Shown in pieces: positions 8,951 through 18,042 of a stretch of DNA of 64,000 nt; position 1 is the first letter of the stretch; every line of letters starts with the position of its first letter. The notes beneath the pieces were generated by a model, which saw only the letters and a list, made by a program, of their open reading frames with translations, ran no database searches and had not been told where the DNA came from. The DNA is from JABSQH01 sp965230015 (GTDB taxonomy: Bacteria; Actinomycetota; Acidimicrobiia; Acidimicrobiales; Ilumatobacteraceae). Made by a program: the position numbers and the translations under genes. Where the stretch lies: positions 682,001 through 746,000 of the forward strand of contig CBDDKF010000002.1 in assembly GCA_965230015.1 (NCBI GenBank). Direction: 5' to 3'.

Positions 8951-9082
8951 GCAGCGGACCGTACGCACCACCGCGCTAACAGCGCGTGAAGCGTGATTCA
9001 AGGAATCGTCTGCACGCGAGCATCGGACACCCGCACCGGCCCGGCACGGGAGCTCACGGAGGCGCCGACTACCGTCGATCCG

Positions 9083-10603
9083 ATGACCACCTCGCTGAAC
9101 GGATCGACCGACGTCGACGTCCTCATCGTCGGAGCTGGCATCTCGGGGATCGGTGCCGCATGCCACCTGCAGATGAACAGTCCCGATCGCAGCTACGCCA
9201 TTCTCGAAGGTCGCGACGACATCGGCGGCACGTGGGATCTGTTTCGCTATCCCGGAATTCGCTCCGACAGCGACATGCACACCCTCGGGTACCGATTCAA
9301 GCCATGGGTCGCCGAGAAGGCGATCGCCGACGGACCGGCGATCATGGACTACTTGCGCGAAACGGTCGACGAGTACGGGTTGGCGCCCCACCTCCGGTTC
9401 AACCACCTCGTGCGCCGCGCCGAATGGTCCACGCCCGACGCCCGCTGGGTCCTCACCGTTGAGGTCGACGGCGAAACCGTCGAGTACCGCGGCAACTACC
9501 TGTTCATGTGCTCGGGGTACTACTCGTACCGCGAGGCGCACGATGCGCAGATCCCGGGCCTCGACAACTTCGAGGGCCAGGTCGTCCACCCGCAGTGGTG
9601 GCCAGAAGACCTCGACTACACCGACAAGAAGGTCGTGGTGATCGGTTCGGGGGCCACCGCCGTCACGCTGGTGCCCGCCATGGCCGACGACACCGAGCAC
9701 ATCACCATGCTGCAGAGGTCGCCGACCTACATGGTGTCGCGCCCGGCGATCGATGGCATCGCCAACGGATTGCGCAAGGTGCTGCCGGACTCACTGGCCT
9801 ACGGACTCACCCGCAAGAAGAACACCGAGCTCCAGCAGTTCATGTACAAGCGGATGCGCGACAACCCCGAACAGGCCAAGGAGAAGCTGCTCGGGCTGCT
9901 GTCGGACGAACTGTCCGCAGAGGAGATCGACGCCCACTTCACCCCCACCTACAACCCGTGGGACCAGCGGCTGTGTCTCGTCCCCGATAGCGACATGTTC
10001 AACGCCATCAACGAGGGCAAGGCGAGTGTGGTCACCGACACGATCGACACCGTCGATGCCACGGGCGTTCAGCTCTCCTCGGGCGATCACCTCGACGCCG
10101 ACATCATCGTCACGGCGACCGGGCTGAAGTGCGTGATGCTCGGCGAGGTCGACATCGCCGTCGACGGCGAGCCCGTCGACTTCTCGCAGCGGTGGACCTA
10201 CAAAGGGTTCGCCTACTCCGACGTTCCCAACCTGGCGTCGTCGTTCGGTTACATCAACGCGTCGTGGACCCTGCGCGCCGACCTGATCTGCGAGTACGTG
10301 TGCCGTCTCCTCAACCACATGCGTGACACGGGCACGGTGCAGTGCACCCCACGGCTCCGGCCGAGTGACGCCGACATGGAAGCACGGCCGTGGATCGAGG
10401 ACTTCACATCGGGCTACATCCAACGCGTCCTCCCGGAGATGCCCCGGCAGGGCGATCGCGAGCCGTGGATCAACCCGCAGAACTATCGGCGCGACAAGAA
10501 GATGTTCCGCACGGCGCCGCTCGTCGACGGGGTGATGCGCTTCCGCGGGCCCACCACCGGCCCCACCGACTCGACCGAGGCAGCGGCGGCAGCGCTGGTC
10601 TAA
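9083..10603 (+). CDS. Flavin-containing (Baeyer-Villiger type) monooxygenase
   Basis: 506 residues from ATG 9083. The N-terminal FAD-binding Rossmann motif is VLIVGAGISGIGAA (about 12-25), followed by GRDDIGGTWDLFRYPGIRSD, characteristic of class B flavoprotein monooxygenases. The sequence FEGQVVHPQWWP (about 158-169) fits the Baeyer-Villiger fingerprint FxGxxxHxxxWP, and a second dinucleotide motif, VVIGSGATA, follows for NADPH. It likely inserts oxygen into ketones to give esters or lactones, or oxidises heteroatoms; the substrate is unknown. An upstream in-frame ATG at 8993 would add 30 residues lacking conserved features. It heads a plus-strand pair with DUF5996. Confidence 0.88.
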   Translation: MTTSLNGSTDVDVLIVGAGISGIGAACHLQMNSPDRSYAILEGRDDIGGTWDLFRYPGIRSDSDMHTLGYRFKPWVAEKAIADGPAIMDYLRETVDEYGLAPHLRFNHLVRRAEWSTPDARWVLTVEVDGETVEYRGNYLFMCSGYYSYREAHDAQIPGLDNFEGQVVHPQWWPEDLDYTDKKVVVIGSGATAVTLVPAMADDTEHITMLQRSPTYMVSRPAIDGIANGLRKVLPDSLAYGLTRKKNTELQQFMYKRMRDNPEQAKEKLLGLLSDELSAEEIDAHFTPTYNPWDQRLCLVPDSDMFNAINEGKASVVTDTIDTVDATGVQLSSGDHLDADIIVTATGLKCVMLGEVDIAVDGEPVDFSQRWTYKGFAYSDVPNLASSFGYINASWTLRADLICEYVCRLLNHMRDTGTVQCTPRLRPSDADMEARPWIEDFTSGYIQRVLPEMPRQGDREPWINPQNYRRDKKMFRTAPLVDGVMRFRGPTTGPTDSTEAAAAALV

Positions 10604-10661
10604 CGCTTGTCGAGCAGTCTCCGCCAAGCGCCGCACCGAGCGGGCGATCTAACGTCCGCAC

Positions 10662-11642
10662 ATGACCAACGCACACCACAACTCGTGGCCAACCCTCCCG
10701 TCGGACGACGCGTGGTTCGACACGATCGAGACCTTCCACCTGTGGTCACAGGTGATCGGCAAGATCCGCATGGTCAACGCGGTGTGGGTCAACCACTCGT
10801 GGAGTGTGCCCCTCTACGTCGCGCCGCAGGGCTTGCGCACGTCGATGGTTCCCTACGCAGGAGCTAACACCGAACGCCACGGCGAGGCCTTCGAGTTGAC
10901 GTTCGACTTCATCGACCATCGGCTGGAGCTCACGACGAGCGCTGGTACGCGGTCGGGCTTCGATCTCGAACCGATGACCGTGGCGAGCTTCTATCAACGG
11001 GCGATGTCCTTGATGGCCGATGCAGGACTGCCGGTCACCATCAACACCACGCCGAACGAGATCGCCGACGCGATCGACTTTCCCGACGACACGACGCATC
11101 AGCATTACGACCGCGAGCACATCCGCACGCTGTGGCAAGCGCTCATCAACATCGACAGGGTGTTCACCCGGTTCCGTGCCGACTACTGGGGCAAGGTGTC
11201 CCCGGTGCACTTCTTCTGGGGCAGTTTCGACCTCGCCGTCACCCGCTTTTCCGGGCACCCGGCGCCGCCACACCCAGGCGGCATGCCCAACTTCCCCGAC
11301 GACGTCGCCCGCGAGGCCTACAGCCACGAGGTGACCAGCTGCGGATTCTGGCCCGGCAATCGCGAGGCACCTCCCATCTTCTATGCCTACGCCTACCCGA
11401 CACCCGACGGCTATGCCGACGCGACGGTGGCCCCCGATGAGGCGTTCTGGCTCGCCGAGCTCGGCGAGTTCGCGCTGCCGTACTCCGTGGTGAGCGCAGC
11501 ATCCGACCCCGACGCGATGTTGCTCGAGTTCGTCGAATCGGCACACGTTGCTGCCGCCGATCTGCTCGGCTGGGAACGCGAGCTCCTCGAGTGCCACGCC
11601 CCCTTCGGCGCCGACTGGTGGCGCAACCGCGCCGCCAGTTAG
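10662..11642 (+). CDS. DUF5996 family protein
   Basis: 326 residues. It begins with NSWPTLPSDDAWFDTIETFHLWSQ-type sequence and contains VNHSWSVPLYVAPQGL and VHFFWGSFDLAVTRFSGHPA, both characteristic of DUF5996 proteins in actinobacteria and proteobacteria. It is rich in Trp, His and Asp, with no signal peptide or TM helix, so it is probably a cytosolic enzyme of unknown reaction. The conserved His and Asp residues could bind metal (speculation). It is convergent with the MFS gene, 14 bases apart. No function is assigned. Confidence 0.85.
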   Translation: MTNAHHNSWPTLPSDDAWFDTIETFHLWSQVIGKIRMVNAVWVNHSWSVPLYVAPQGLRTSMVPYAGANTERHGEAFELTFDFIDHRLELTTSAGTRSGFDLEPMTVASFYQRAMSLMADAGLPVTINTTPNEIADAIDFPDDTTHQHYDREHIRTLWQALINIDRVFTRFRADYWGKVSPVHFFWGSFDLAVTRFSGHPAPPHPGGMPNFPDDVAREAYSHEVTSCGFWPGNREAPPIFYAYAYPTPDGYADATVAPDEAFWLAELGEFALPYSVVSAASDPDAMLLEFVESAHVAAADLLGWERELLECHAPFGADWWRNRAAS

Positions 11643-11656
11643 GCACGCGGCAACGT

Positions 11657-13066
11657 TCAGGCGCGCGGCTCTTCAGCCACCAACGACACCGCGACGTCGA
11701 GTTCGGACGGCGCTGCCGCATCGGGCTGCCGCCGGATCATCAGGCCGCCGACCAGACCGACCGCTGCGACCGCAGCGGCAACAGCGAACACGATCGCGAA
11801 ATCACCTGGTTCACGTCCGTCACCGAGGATGGTGAACATCGACTGGATGCCGGTGAGCATGCCGATGTTCATCATCGTGGCGCCCATCCCGTTGGCCACT
11901 CCGAGGTCGGCCTGATCGACCGACCCAGCCAGCACGGTGGCGTAGGCGGGTGTGGCCAGACCCATCGCCAGCCCCGACAGCACGAGCCCGATCAGAATCA
12001 GCGGCACGTTCGTCCACAGCGCGCCGCCCACCCACGCGAGCATCGAGGCGACCATCAACACGGTGCCCAGCAGCACCATCAGCCGCTCGCCGAAGCGGCC
12101 GGCAAGCCGGCCGCCCAGTGGCGACGTGATGCTGTACGTACCGGGCCGAAAAAGCAGCACCAGGGCGACGACCGACACCGAGTACCCGAACAGATCGTCG
12201 AGCAGTAGCGGCGAGATCACGAACGACCCCATGTACGCGAACTGGGCCGTCGGTTGGGCGATGAGCGGCCCGCGGAAGTTCGGTCGGCGGAAGTAGTCGA
12301 GGCGCAACATCGGCGCTGCGGCCCGTCGCTCGACGGCGACGAAGGTGACCAATCCGACGACGCCAGCAGCCGCCATCGCCAGCGCCAACGGCGATCCGAA
12401 TCCGTTGGTCCCGCCGAACTGCAGGAACAACAACGCGCCGACGGTGCCGACCGCCAGGGTCGCCGCGCCGGCCCAGTCGATCGGCGAGGGTTCGGCGCGC
12501 GGGGAGGGACGGATGACGCGCCAGGCCGCCGCCAGCCCGAGCAACGAGATGGGGGCGAGCACGATGAACACCGACCGCCAGCCGAAGGCCTCGATCAACG
12601 GCCCGCCGATCACCAGACCCACGACCGGCGCGCCGGTCATCGCTGCGGAGAACCAACCCATCGCTTCGGCTCGACGGTCGACGGGATAGGCCTCCATGAT
12701 CAACGCCATCGCCGTCGGCATCGTGGCGGCGATACCGAGTCCGGCAAGCATGCGCGCGGCGACGAAGGTTTCCGCCGACGGGGCGACAGCCGCGGCAACG
12801 GTGGCCAACGACAGGACTGCCGCACCGGCGAGGAACACCGTGCGGTGTCCGTGAATGTCTCCGAGCCGCCCCAGGATTGGCGTGCACACCGCCATCACCA
12901 GGAACAACCCGGTGACCGCCCAGCTGAGCAGCGACTCGGTCGAGTCGAGGTCTTCGGCCATGGTCGGCAGCGACGCCGACACGATCGTCATCGACGAGCT
13001 GAACACCACGATCGCGGCGATCACCGTCAGCAGCAGTCGCTGCGGATAGTTGGCGTCGCCGTGCAC
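11657..13066 (-). CDS. MFS transporter (12-14 TM, DHA-like)
   Basis: About 469 residues from GTG 13066; upstream in-frame starts at 13111 and 13123 would add a Cys/Gly-rich stretch without hydrophobic character. TM1 has VVFSSSMTIVSASLPTMAED, a DHA-type first helix, and the TM2-3 loop has GRLGDIHGHRTVFL (MFS motif A). Hydrophobic segments continue to about residue 445, ending in a short acidic tail. Probably a proton-coupled efflux pump. It is divergent from the sigma-factor gene, with 104 bases between the starts, so shared control is possible. This is the second MFS exporter in the window and is not closely similar to the one at 5.5 kb. Confidence 0.8.
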   Translation of the reverse strand: MHGDANYPQRLLLTVIAAIVVFSSSMTIVSASLPTMAEDLDSTESLLSWAVTGLFLVMAVCTPILGRLGDIHGHRTVFLAGAAVLSLATVAAAVAPSAETFVAARMLAGLGIAATMPTAMALIMEAYPVDRRAEAMGWFSAAMTGAPVVGLVIGGPLIEAFGWRSVFIVLAPISLLGLAAAWRVIRPSPRAEPSPIDWAGAATLAVGTVGALLFLQFGGTNGFGSPLALAMAAAGVVGLVTFVAVERRAAAPMLRLDYFRRPNFRGPLIAQPTAQFAYMGSFVISPLLLDDLFGYSVSVVALVLLFRPGTYSITSPLGGRLAGRFGERLMVLLGTVLMVASMLAWVGGALWTNVPLILIGLVLSGLAMGLATPAYATVLAGSVDQADLGVANGMGATMMNIGMLTGIQSMFTILGDGREPGDFAIVFAVAAAVAAVGLVGGLMIRRQPDAAAPSELDVAVSLVAEEPRA

Positions 13067-13170
13067 CCCTCGACCCTGGCACGAGCATGCGCCACTCGGC
13101 GAATGGACCATCGAGGTTCCCAAACGATGCGTCGTCGAGCGACCACCGGCGGCCGAGCTAACTTTCTTTG

Positions 13171-13797
13171 ATGGGTGTCCCCCGCAACACCCTGCTGCGG
13201 CGTGTTCTGTCCGTGGTAGTGCGTACCTCCGACACGCGACGTCCGGACGCAGCTACGGCCCCCTCGCCGCCCGAGTCGCGTACGAGCGACTTCGACGCGT
13301 TCTACACCACGCACTACCCGGGCGTGGTCCGTTTGGCGTATTCGTTGTGCGGTTCGATGACGATCGCCGAGGAACTCGCCCAGGAAGCGTTCGCCACGGC
13401 GCACGGCAAGTGGCGGCGTATCGCGGCGTTCGACCGGCCGGATCTGTGGGTTCGACGCGTCGTGATCAACCGGTCGTTGTCGTATCGCCGACGGCAACGA
13501 TCCGAACGCCATGCGCTCGAACGGGTGTCGCAGCGCCCCGTCGAGGCCGTCGAGCCGACCTTGAGCGACGAAGAACTGTGGACCGCGCTGCGGTCGCTGT
13601 CGCGACGGCAGGCCGAGGTGCTCGCGCTCGTGTACATGGAGGATCAATCGATCGCCGATGTCGCCGCCATTCTGCGGCTCGGCGAAGAGACCGTGCGGAC
13701 ACATCTCAAGCGTGGCCGGCGTGAACTGGCGCTCCGCTTGGCCCCGTCATATCCACCTGCCCGGACAACCGGTCGACCGGGAGCCGACCGACGATGA
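13171..13797 (+). CDS. RNA polymerase sigma factor, SigE/ECF type
   Basis: 208 residues from ATG 13171 (a GTG further downstream is possible because the first 40 residues are not conserved). Sigma region 2 is visible as FDAFYTTHYPGVVRLAYSLC and AEELAQEAFATAHGKW (about 42-80), and region 4 as LWTALRSLSRRQAEVLALVY...SIADVAAILRLGEETVRTHL (about 130-180). This is the SigE-like actinobacterial group of extracytoplasmic-function sigma factors. It overlaps the next gene by 4 bases (ATGA), so it is translationally coupled to a small membrane protein likely to be its anti-sigma factor. Target promoters are unknown. Confidence 0.88.
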   Translation: MGVPRNTLLRRVLSVVVRTSDTRRPDAATAPSPPESRTSDFDAFYTTHYPGVVRLAYSLCGSMTIAEELAQEAFATAHGKWRRIAAFDRPDLWVRRVVINRSLSYRRRQRSERHALERVSQRPVEAVEPTLSDEELWTALRSLSRRQAEVLALVYMEDQSIADVAAILRLGEETVRTHLKRGRRELALRLAPSYPPARTTGRPGADRR

Positions 13798-14171
13798 GCC
13801 TCGACGACGAGCTCGACCGGCGCCTGTGGCACACCGCTCGCGAGCTGCGAGAAGTGCCGATCGAGCCGCCCCCACCGCCCGGCCCACACCGCTCCCGAGG
13901 TCTCGGGATGTCCGCGGTGTTGGCCACCTGCGCCGTGCTCTTGGCGCTCACCGGTGGCGTCGTCGTGTGGAACGACCTGCAGCCGACGAGCAGCACGGCT
14001 CCCGACGCCGTCACCGCCGCGGCTGCCCCCGACCCGTCGGCACTCGAGCCAGCGACCGACGTTGCCCAGCCCATACTCGATCCCTACGTCGAGGTGGCGA
14101 TGATCGGTCGTGTCGCGGCACGTCACGAACAGGCGGCAGCACAACGGCCGCTCCCCCCTGGCGTCACGTAA
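13794..14171 (+). CDS. Small single-TM protein, probable anti-sigma partner
   Basis: 125 residues. The N-terminal cytoplasmic part (DDELDRRLWHTARELREV, about 3-20) is helical and acidic/basic as in anti-sigma domains. One TM helix (VLATCAVLLALTGGVVVW, about 41-59) precedes a 65-residue Pro/Ala-rich external tail. Position and the 4-base coupling to the sigma gene suggest it sequesters the sigma factor at the membrane. No zinc-binding HxxxCxxC motif is present, so it is not a ZAS-type anti-sigma. The assignment rests on context. Confidence 0.65.
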   Translation: MSLDDELDRRLWHTARELREVPIEPPPPPGPHRSRGLGMSAVLATCAVLLALTGGVVVWNDLQPTSSTAPDAVTAAAAPDPSALEPATDVAQPILDPYVEVAMIGRVAARHEQAAAQRPLPPGVT

Positions 14172-14266
14172 ACGCGCTCGCTGTCCCCCGCACGCGCCGT
14201 GTCGGGCGTGTACTCCCCAACACGTGAACACCGGACCGCGCGCGCAACGCGCACCAGGGGGAAGAG

Positions 14267-16042
14267 ATGACGACACGTTCATGGCGCCGACGAGCAATCG
14301 CTGGGTCACTCGTACTTGCACTCGTCGCAGCTGCGTGCGGCGACGACGATGAAGGATCGAGCGACACGGCAGCCGATGGCACGGCCGCTGCCGACGACAG
14401 CACCGACTCGACCGAGTCGACGGGCTCGAGCGACACGACCGCAGCGCCTGAGAGCGCAGACGGCGCAGCCGGCGGCAGCGTCGTGTTCGCCGCCGAGCAG
14501 TGGCCGGACTGCCTCAACCCGGTCACGTCGTGCGCCAACGCATCGTGGCTGACCTGGTCGGTGATCCATCACATCTTGCCGAAGCTGATGGAGGTCGACG
14601 CCGACGGCAACTACCAGGCGTCGCCGCTGCTCGAGGAAGCACCGAGTCTGGAGAACGGGTTGATCACCGAAGATCCGTTCACCATCACATACAACCTCGT
14701 CGACGACGCCACCTGGAACGACGGCACGCCGATCACTTCTGAGGACGTGGCCTTCACGTGGCGGGCGATCATGGACTCCACCGGCACGCTGACCACCACC
14801 GGTTACGACCTGATCACCGACATCGACACGAGCGATCCGAGCACGGTGGTGATCGAGTTCAGCGAGAACTACGCACCGTGGGCGGATTTGTTCGGCGGTG
14901 GCACGCAGTTCATTCTCAAGGCCGACGAGTTCACCGGCACCGACACCGCCGAGGAGATGCTCGACTTCATCTCGTTCTCGGGCGCGCCGTGGGTGCTCGA
15001 CTCGTGGGGTCCAGAAGAGGCCGTGCTCCTGCGCAACGACAGCTATTGGGTCGAGGACCGCATCCCGTTGTTCGACCAGGTCACCTTCGTACCGCGCGAG
15101 GACACCGACACCGAGATCATCGCCCTGCAGACCGGCGAGGTGTCGGCGATCTTCCCGCAGCCATCGCCCGGCGTGAACGAACGCTTGGAGCAAGACGGCA
15201 TCGACTCGGTCATCGCGGGCGGTGTGGTGTTCGAGGGCCTGTGGCCCAACCAGCAGTCGCCGCAGTCGCCGATCCTCGCCAATCCGGCGGTGCGTGAAGC
15301 CTTGGCCTTCGCCATCGATCGCGAGCAGATCGTGGAGACCGTGATGCAACCGGTCGACCCGAACGCCGAAGTGCTGCAGTGCGCCGGCTGGGTGCCCAAT
15401 GTGGGTCCGTGGTGCGGCGACGAGTTCGCCGACGTCACGCAGGACTTCGACCGCGCCGAGCAGGTGCTCGTCGACGATGGTTGGGAGCGCAACGGCGACG
15501 GCGTGTGGGAGAAGGACGGCACACCGCTGGAGATCGAGTGGAACACCGTCGCCGGCAACCGTCGCCGCGAGGACGTGCAGGCGCTGGTGCAGGAGCAGGT
15601 GTCCGACTTCGGCATCCGCTTCGTGATCAACAACCTCGACGCTGCCGAGCTGTTCCAGAACCGGCTCCCGCAGCTGGAGTTCGGCATGGGCCTGTACGCC
15701 CAAGTGGCCAGCCCCGATCCGTCGGTGACCACGATCTACAGCCGCGACCAGATTCCCAGCGAAGCCAACGGCAACTCCGGGCAGAACAACATCGCCTGGG
15801 ACAGCGAGCAGGTGACGGAACTGGCGTTGCTCAGCGACCAGCAACTCGACCCCGACGAGCGCCTCGAAACGATCCGTGAGATCGGCGCCACCGTGCGCGA
15901 GGACTTTGCCTGGATCCCGCTGTACCAGCTGCCCAACCTGACGGCGTGGCGCAGCGATCAGCTGGGTGGCCCGATCGGCGACTTCACGGCGAGCAGCTAC
16001 GGCGGCTTCGCCAACATGTACGACTGGTTCGTCCTGGAGTGA
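14267..16042 (+). CDS. ABC transporter substrate-binding lipoprotein, family 5 (peptide/nickel type)
   Basis: 591 residues. The signal peptide ends in the lipobox LVAAAC (Cys about residue 24), followed by an acidic Ser/Thr linker (25-65). The mature domain has the SBP_bac_5 layout: FAAEQWPDCLNPVTS at the start, TWNDGTPITSEDVAFTWRAI in the middle and the ligand-cleft core NPAVREALAFAIDREQIVE. A strong Shine-Dalgarno (AGGGGGAAGAG) lies just before ATG 14267. It delivers a peptide-like or other ligand to the two permeases encoded next. It is probably anchored on the outer face of the membrane. The ligand cannot be inferred; the two extra Cys residues near the start may form a disulphide. Confidence 0.9.
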   Translation: MTTRSWRRRAIAGSLVLALVAAACGDDDEGSSDTAADGTAAADDSTDSTESTGSSDTTAAPESADGAAGGSVVFAAEQWPDCLNPVTSCANASWLTWSVIHHILPKLMEVDADGNYQASPLLEEAPSLENGLITEDPFTITYNLVDDATWNDGTPITSEDVAFTWRAIMDSTGTLTTTGYDLITDIDTSDPSTVVIEFSENYAPWADLFGGGTQFILKADEFTGTDTAEEMLDFISFSGAPWVLDSWGPEEAVLLRNDSYWVEDRIPLFDQVTFVPREDTDTEIIALQTGEVSAIFPQPSPGVNERLEQDGIDSVIAGGVVFEGLWPNQQSPQSPILANPAVREALAFAIDREQIVETVMQPVDPNAEVLQCAGWVPNVGPWCGDEFADVTQDFDRAEQVLVDDGWERNGDGVWEKDGTPLEIEWNTVAGNRRREDVQALVQEQVSDFGIRFVINNLDAAELFQNRLPQLEFGMGLYAQVASPDPSVTTIYSRDQIPSEANGNSGQNNIAWDSEQVTELALLSDQQLDPDERLETIREIGATVREDFAWIPLYQLPNLTAWRSDQLGGPIGDFTASSYGGFANMYDWFVLE

Positions 16043-16118
16043 ACCAGCCGTAACGACGAGCAGGCGCCGGTCGACACACACCGTGACGATTCACACTTGT
16101 GACCCAGGAGTTTCGTAG

Positions 16119-17096
16119 TTGTCCTCCTTTGTCATCCGGCGCCTGCTCGTCTCGATCCCGCTGCTGCTGATCCTGAGCATCGTGGCCTTCGTGGCCACCC
16201 GCTCGATCAGCAGCCCCGAAGCGGGCATCCGCACCAATCCACGGGTGAGCGCCGAGGACATCCAGCGCTACCGGGAACAGCTCGGTCTCGACGACTCGGC
16301 AGCCGAGCAGTACCTGAGGTGGCTCGGCAACACACTGCAGGGTGATCTCGGCACATCGTTGGTGTCGAATCGCGAGGTGTGGCCACAGCTGAGCACTGCG
16401 CTGTGGAACACGATGGTCCTCGGTGTCACCGCCGTGGCGTTCTCGTTCGTCATCGGCGTGAGCATCGGGGTGATCGCGTCGATCAAACGCGGTTCGGCGT
16501 TCGACTACGCGTCGACGGGGTTTGCGTTCTTCGGGTTGTCGATGCCGACGTTTTGGTTCGCCATCATGCTGCAGCTGTTCTTCGGGGTGTACCTGGTGAA
16601 CTGGCTCGGACTCGACGGACCGATCTTCTACACCGCAGGCGCCCGCTCGCCGGGCACGGATGGGTTCGATCTGGTCGATCGACTACGCCACCTCGCGCTC
16701 CCCGCGATGGTGCTGGCCGTGCAGCTGGTGGCCGTGTACAGCCGATTCATGCGCGCCTCGATGCTCGAGGTGGTCGGCGCGGACTACATCCGCACCGCAC
16801 GCGCCAAAGGGGCGTCGGAGAAGCGGGTGATCGGTCGCCACGCGATGCGCAACGCGATGGTCCCGGTGACGACCCAGCTGGCCACCGACGTCGGGGCGAT
16901 TTTTGGCGGGCTGGTGATCACCGAGACCGTCTTTCAGTGGCCGGGTATGGGCCCGCTGTTTCTCGACGCACTTCAGACCGGCGACTACCAGGTGATCCTG
17001 CCCTGGCTGATGATCACGGCGACCGCGGTGATCTTGCTCAACCTGCTGGCCGACATCTCGTACGGCTTCCTCGACCCGAGGATTCGATATGGCTGA
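16119..17096 (+). CDS. ABC transporter permease, DppB/OppB type
   Basis: 325 residues. The start codon is TTG at 16119, chosen because AGGAG at 16106-16110 lies 8 bases upstream and because SSFVIRRLLVSIPLLLILS is the normal DppB N-terminus. Six hydrophobic segments are visible. The binding-protein-dependent transport motif (EAA loop) is RTARAKGASEKRVIGRHAMR (about 225-244), followed by GLVITETVFQWPGMG, diagnostic for the DppB branch. It forms the membrane channel with the DppC subunit, whose gene overlaps by 8 bases. Confidence 0.9.
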   Translation: MSSFVIRRLLVSIPLLLILSIVAFVATRSISSPEAGIRTNPRVSAEDIQRYREQLGLDDSAAEQYLRWLGNTLQGDLGTSLVSNREVWPQLSTALWNTMVLGVTAVAFSFVIGVSIGVIASIKRGSAFDYASTGFAFFGLSMPTFWFAIMLQLFFGVYLVNWLGLDGPIFYTAGARSPGTDGFDLVDRLRHLALPAMVLAVQLVAVYSRFMRASMLEVVGADYIRTARAKGASEKRVIGRHAMRNAMVPVTTQLATDVGAIFGGLVITETVFQWPGMGPLFLDALQTGDYQVILPWLMITATAVILLNLLADISYGFLDPRIRYG

Positions 17097-18006
17097 CGCC
17101 ACCATCAACGAACCCGCGGTTGCCCCGGTCGCCGACCCGACGCTCACGTTCAGCACGACGGCCGTGTCTCAGCGGCGGATGGCCTGGCAACGGCTGCGAC
17201 GCCACAAGCTGGCCGTGGCGTCCGGGCTGGTGCTGCTCGCGCTCGTGGCCGCCTGCGCGGCGGCGCCGTGGATCGCGCCCTACGACTTCGCCGAGCAGGA
17301 CTTGTCGGCGACGTTTGCCTCGCCGAACGGCACCTACTGGCTGGGCACCGACTCGCTCGGCCGCGATCAGCTGTCGCGGCTGCTGTACGGCGGACGCGTA
17401 TCGCTGGCCGTCGGCTTCGGCGTCGCCCTCGTCGCCGGCCTGTTCGGAACGCTCGTCGGCGCGATTGCGGGGTACGCCGGCGGGTGGATCGACGCCGTGC
17501 TGATGCGCATCACCGACTTCATGCTCGCCCTGCCGGCGCTGATCTTCATCATCGTGGCGGCGCGCAGCCTCGGCGATGCGATCCCGATCATCGTGCTGAT
17601 CGTCGCGGCGATCACCTGGATGGGCATGGCCCGTATCGTGCGCGGCGTGACGTTGTCGGTGAGCCAGCAGGAGTACATCCTCGCCGCCCGTGCGGCCGGC
17701 GCCGGACCGCTGCGGATCATCACCCGTCACGTGCTGCCCAACATCATCGGGCCGGTCGTGGTCAACCTCACGCTCACCGTCGCTGCAGCAATCCTGCTCG
17801 AGTCGGCGCTGTCGTTCCTCGGCCTCGGCATCCAGCCGCCTACTCCCACTTGGGGCAACATGCTCGCCGGCTCGAAGGGCTACGTGCAGACCGCGCCGTG
17901 GCTGGTGTGGTTCCCCGGACTGCTGATCCTGCTCACCGTGCTGTGCGTGAACTTCCTCGGCGACGGCCTGCGCGACGCGCTCGACCCGACCGACGCCAAA
18001 GTGTGA
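17089..18006 (+). CDS. ABC transporter permease, DppC/OppC type
   Basis: 305 residues. The N-terminal cytoplasmic helix (RRMAWQRLRRHKLAVASG) followed by TM1 is the OppC_N signature. The region WLGTDSLGRDQLSRLLYGGR (about 84-103) and the EAA loop AARAAGAGPLRIITRHVLPN (about 202-221) are classic for DppC. It ends with GDGLRDALDPTD, the conserved tail. Its ATG lies within the end of the DppB gene. No ATPase gene follows; the stop codon abuts a perfect inverted repeat terminator shared with the convergent PPK2 gene. The ATP-binding subunits must be encoded elsewhere. Confidence 0.9.
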   Translation: MADATINEPAVAPVADPTLTFSTTAVSQRRMAWQRLRRHKLAVASGLVLLALVAACAAAPWIAPYDFAEQDLSATFASPNGTYWLGTDSLGRDQLSRLLYGGRVSLAVGFGVALVAGLFGTLVGAIAGYAGGWIDAVLMRITDFMLALPALIFIIVAARSLGDAIPIIVLIVAAITWMGMARIVRGVTLSVSQQEYILAARAAGAGPLRIITRHVLPNIIGPVVVNLTLTVAAAILLESALSFLGLGIQPPTPTWGNMLAGSKGYVQTAPWLVWFPGLLILLTVLCVNFLGDGLRDALDPTDAKV

Positions 18007-18042
18007 CCTGTAACGATCGTCTCTGAGACGATCGTTACAGGT
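18006..18042. terminator. Perfect 18-bp-arm palindrome between convergent genes
   Basis: Arms 18006-18023 and 18025-18042 are perfectly complementary around a single central T. The last base of the DppC stop (TGA) starts the left arm, and the TAA stop of PPK2 (18035-18037 on the minus strand) is inside the right arm. No T-tract follows, which is common for actinobacterial hairpin terminators. The core resembles the hairpin interrupted by the IS element at 25.7-26.9 kb. Confidence 0.85.

Noticed and set aside
7958..9700. A 580-residue minus-strand protein extending to 9700
   Set aside because: The part beyond 8971 is antisense to the Baeyer-Villiger monooxygenase and has no signal of its own; only the C-terminal 330 residues look real.
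14306..16081. A 591-residue minus-strand frame opposite the ABC binding protein
   Set aside because: It is a full-length antisense shadow in GC-rich DNA; the plus strand has a lipobox, ribosome-binding site and family motifs.
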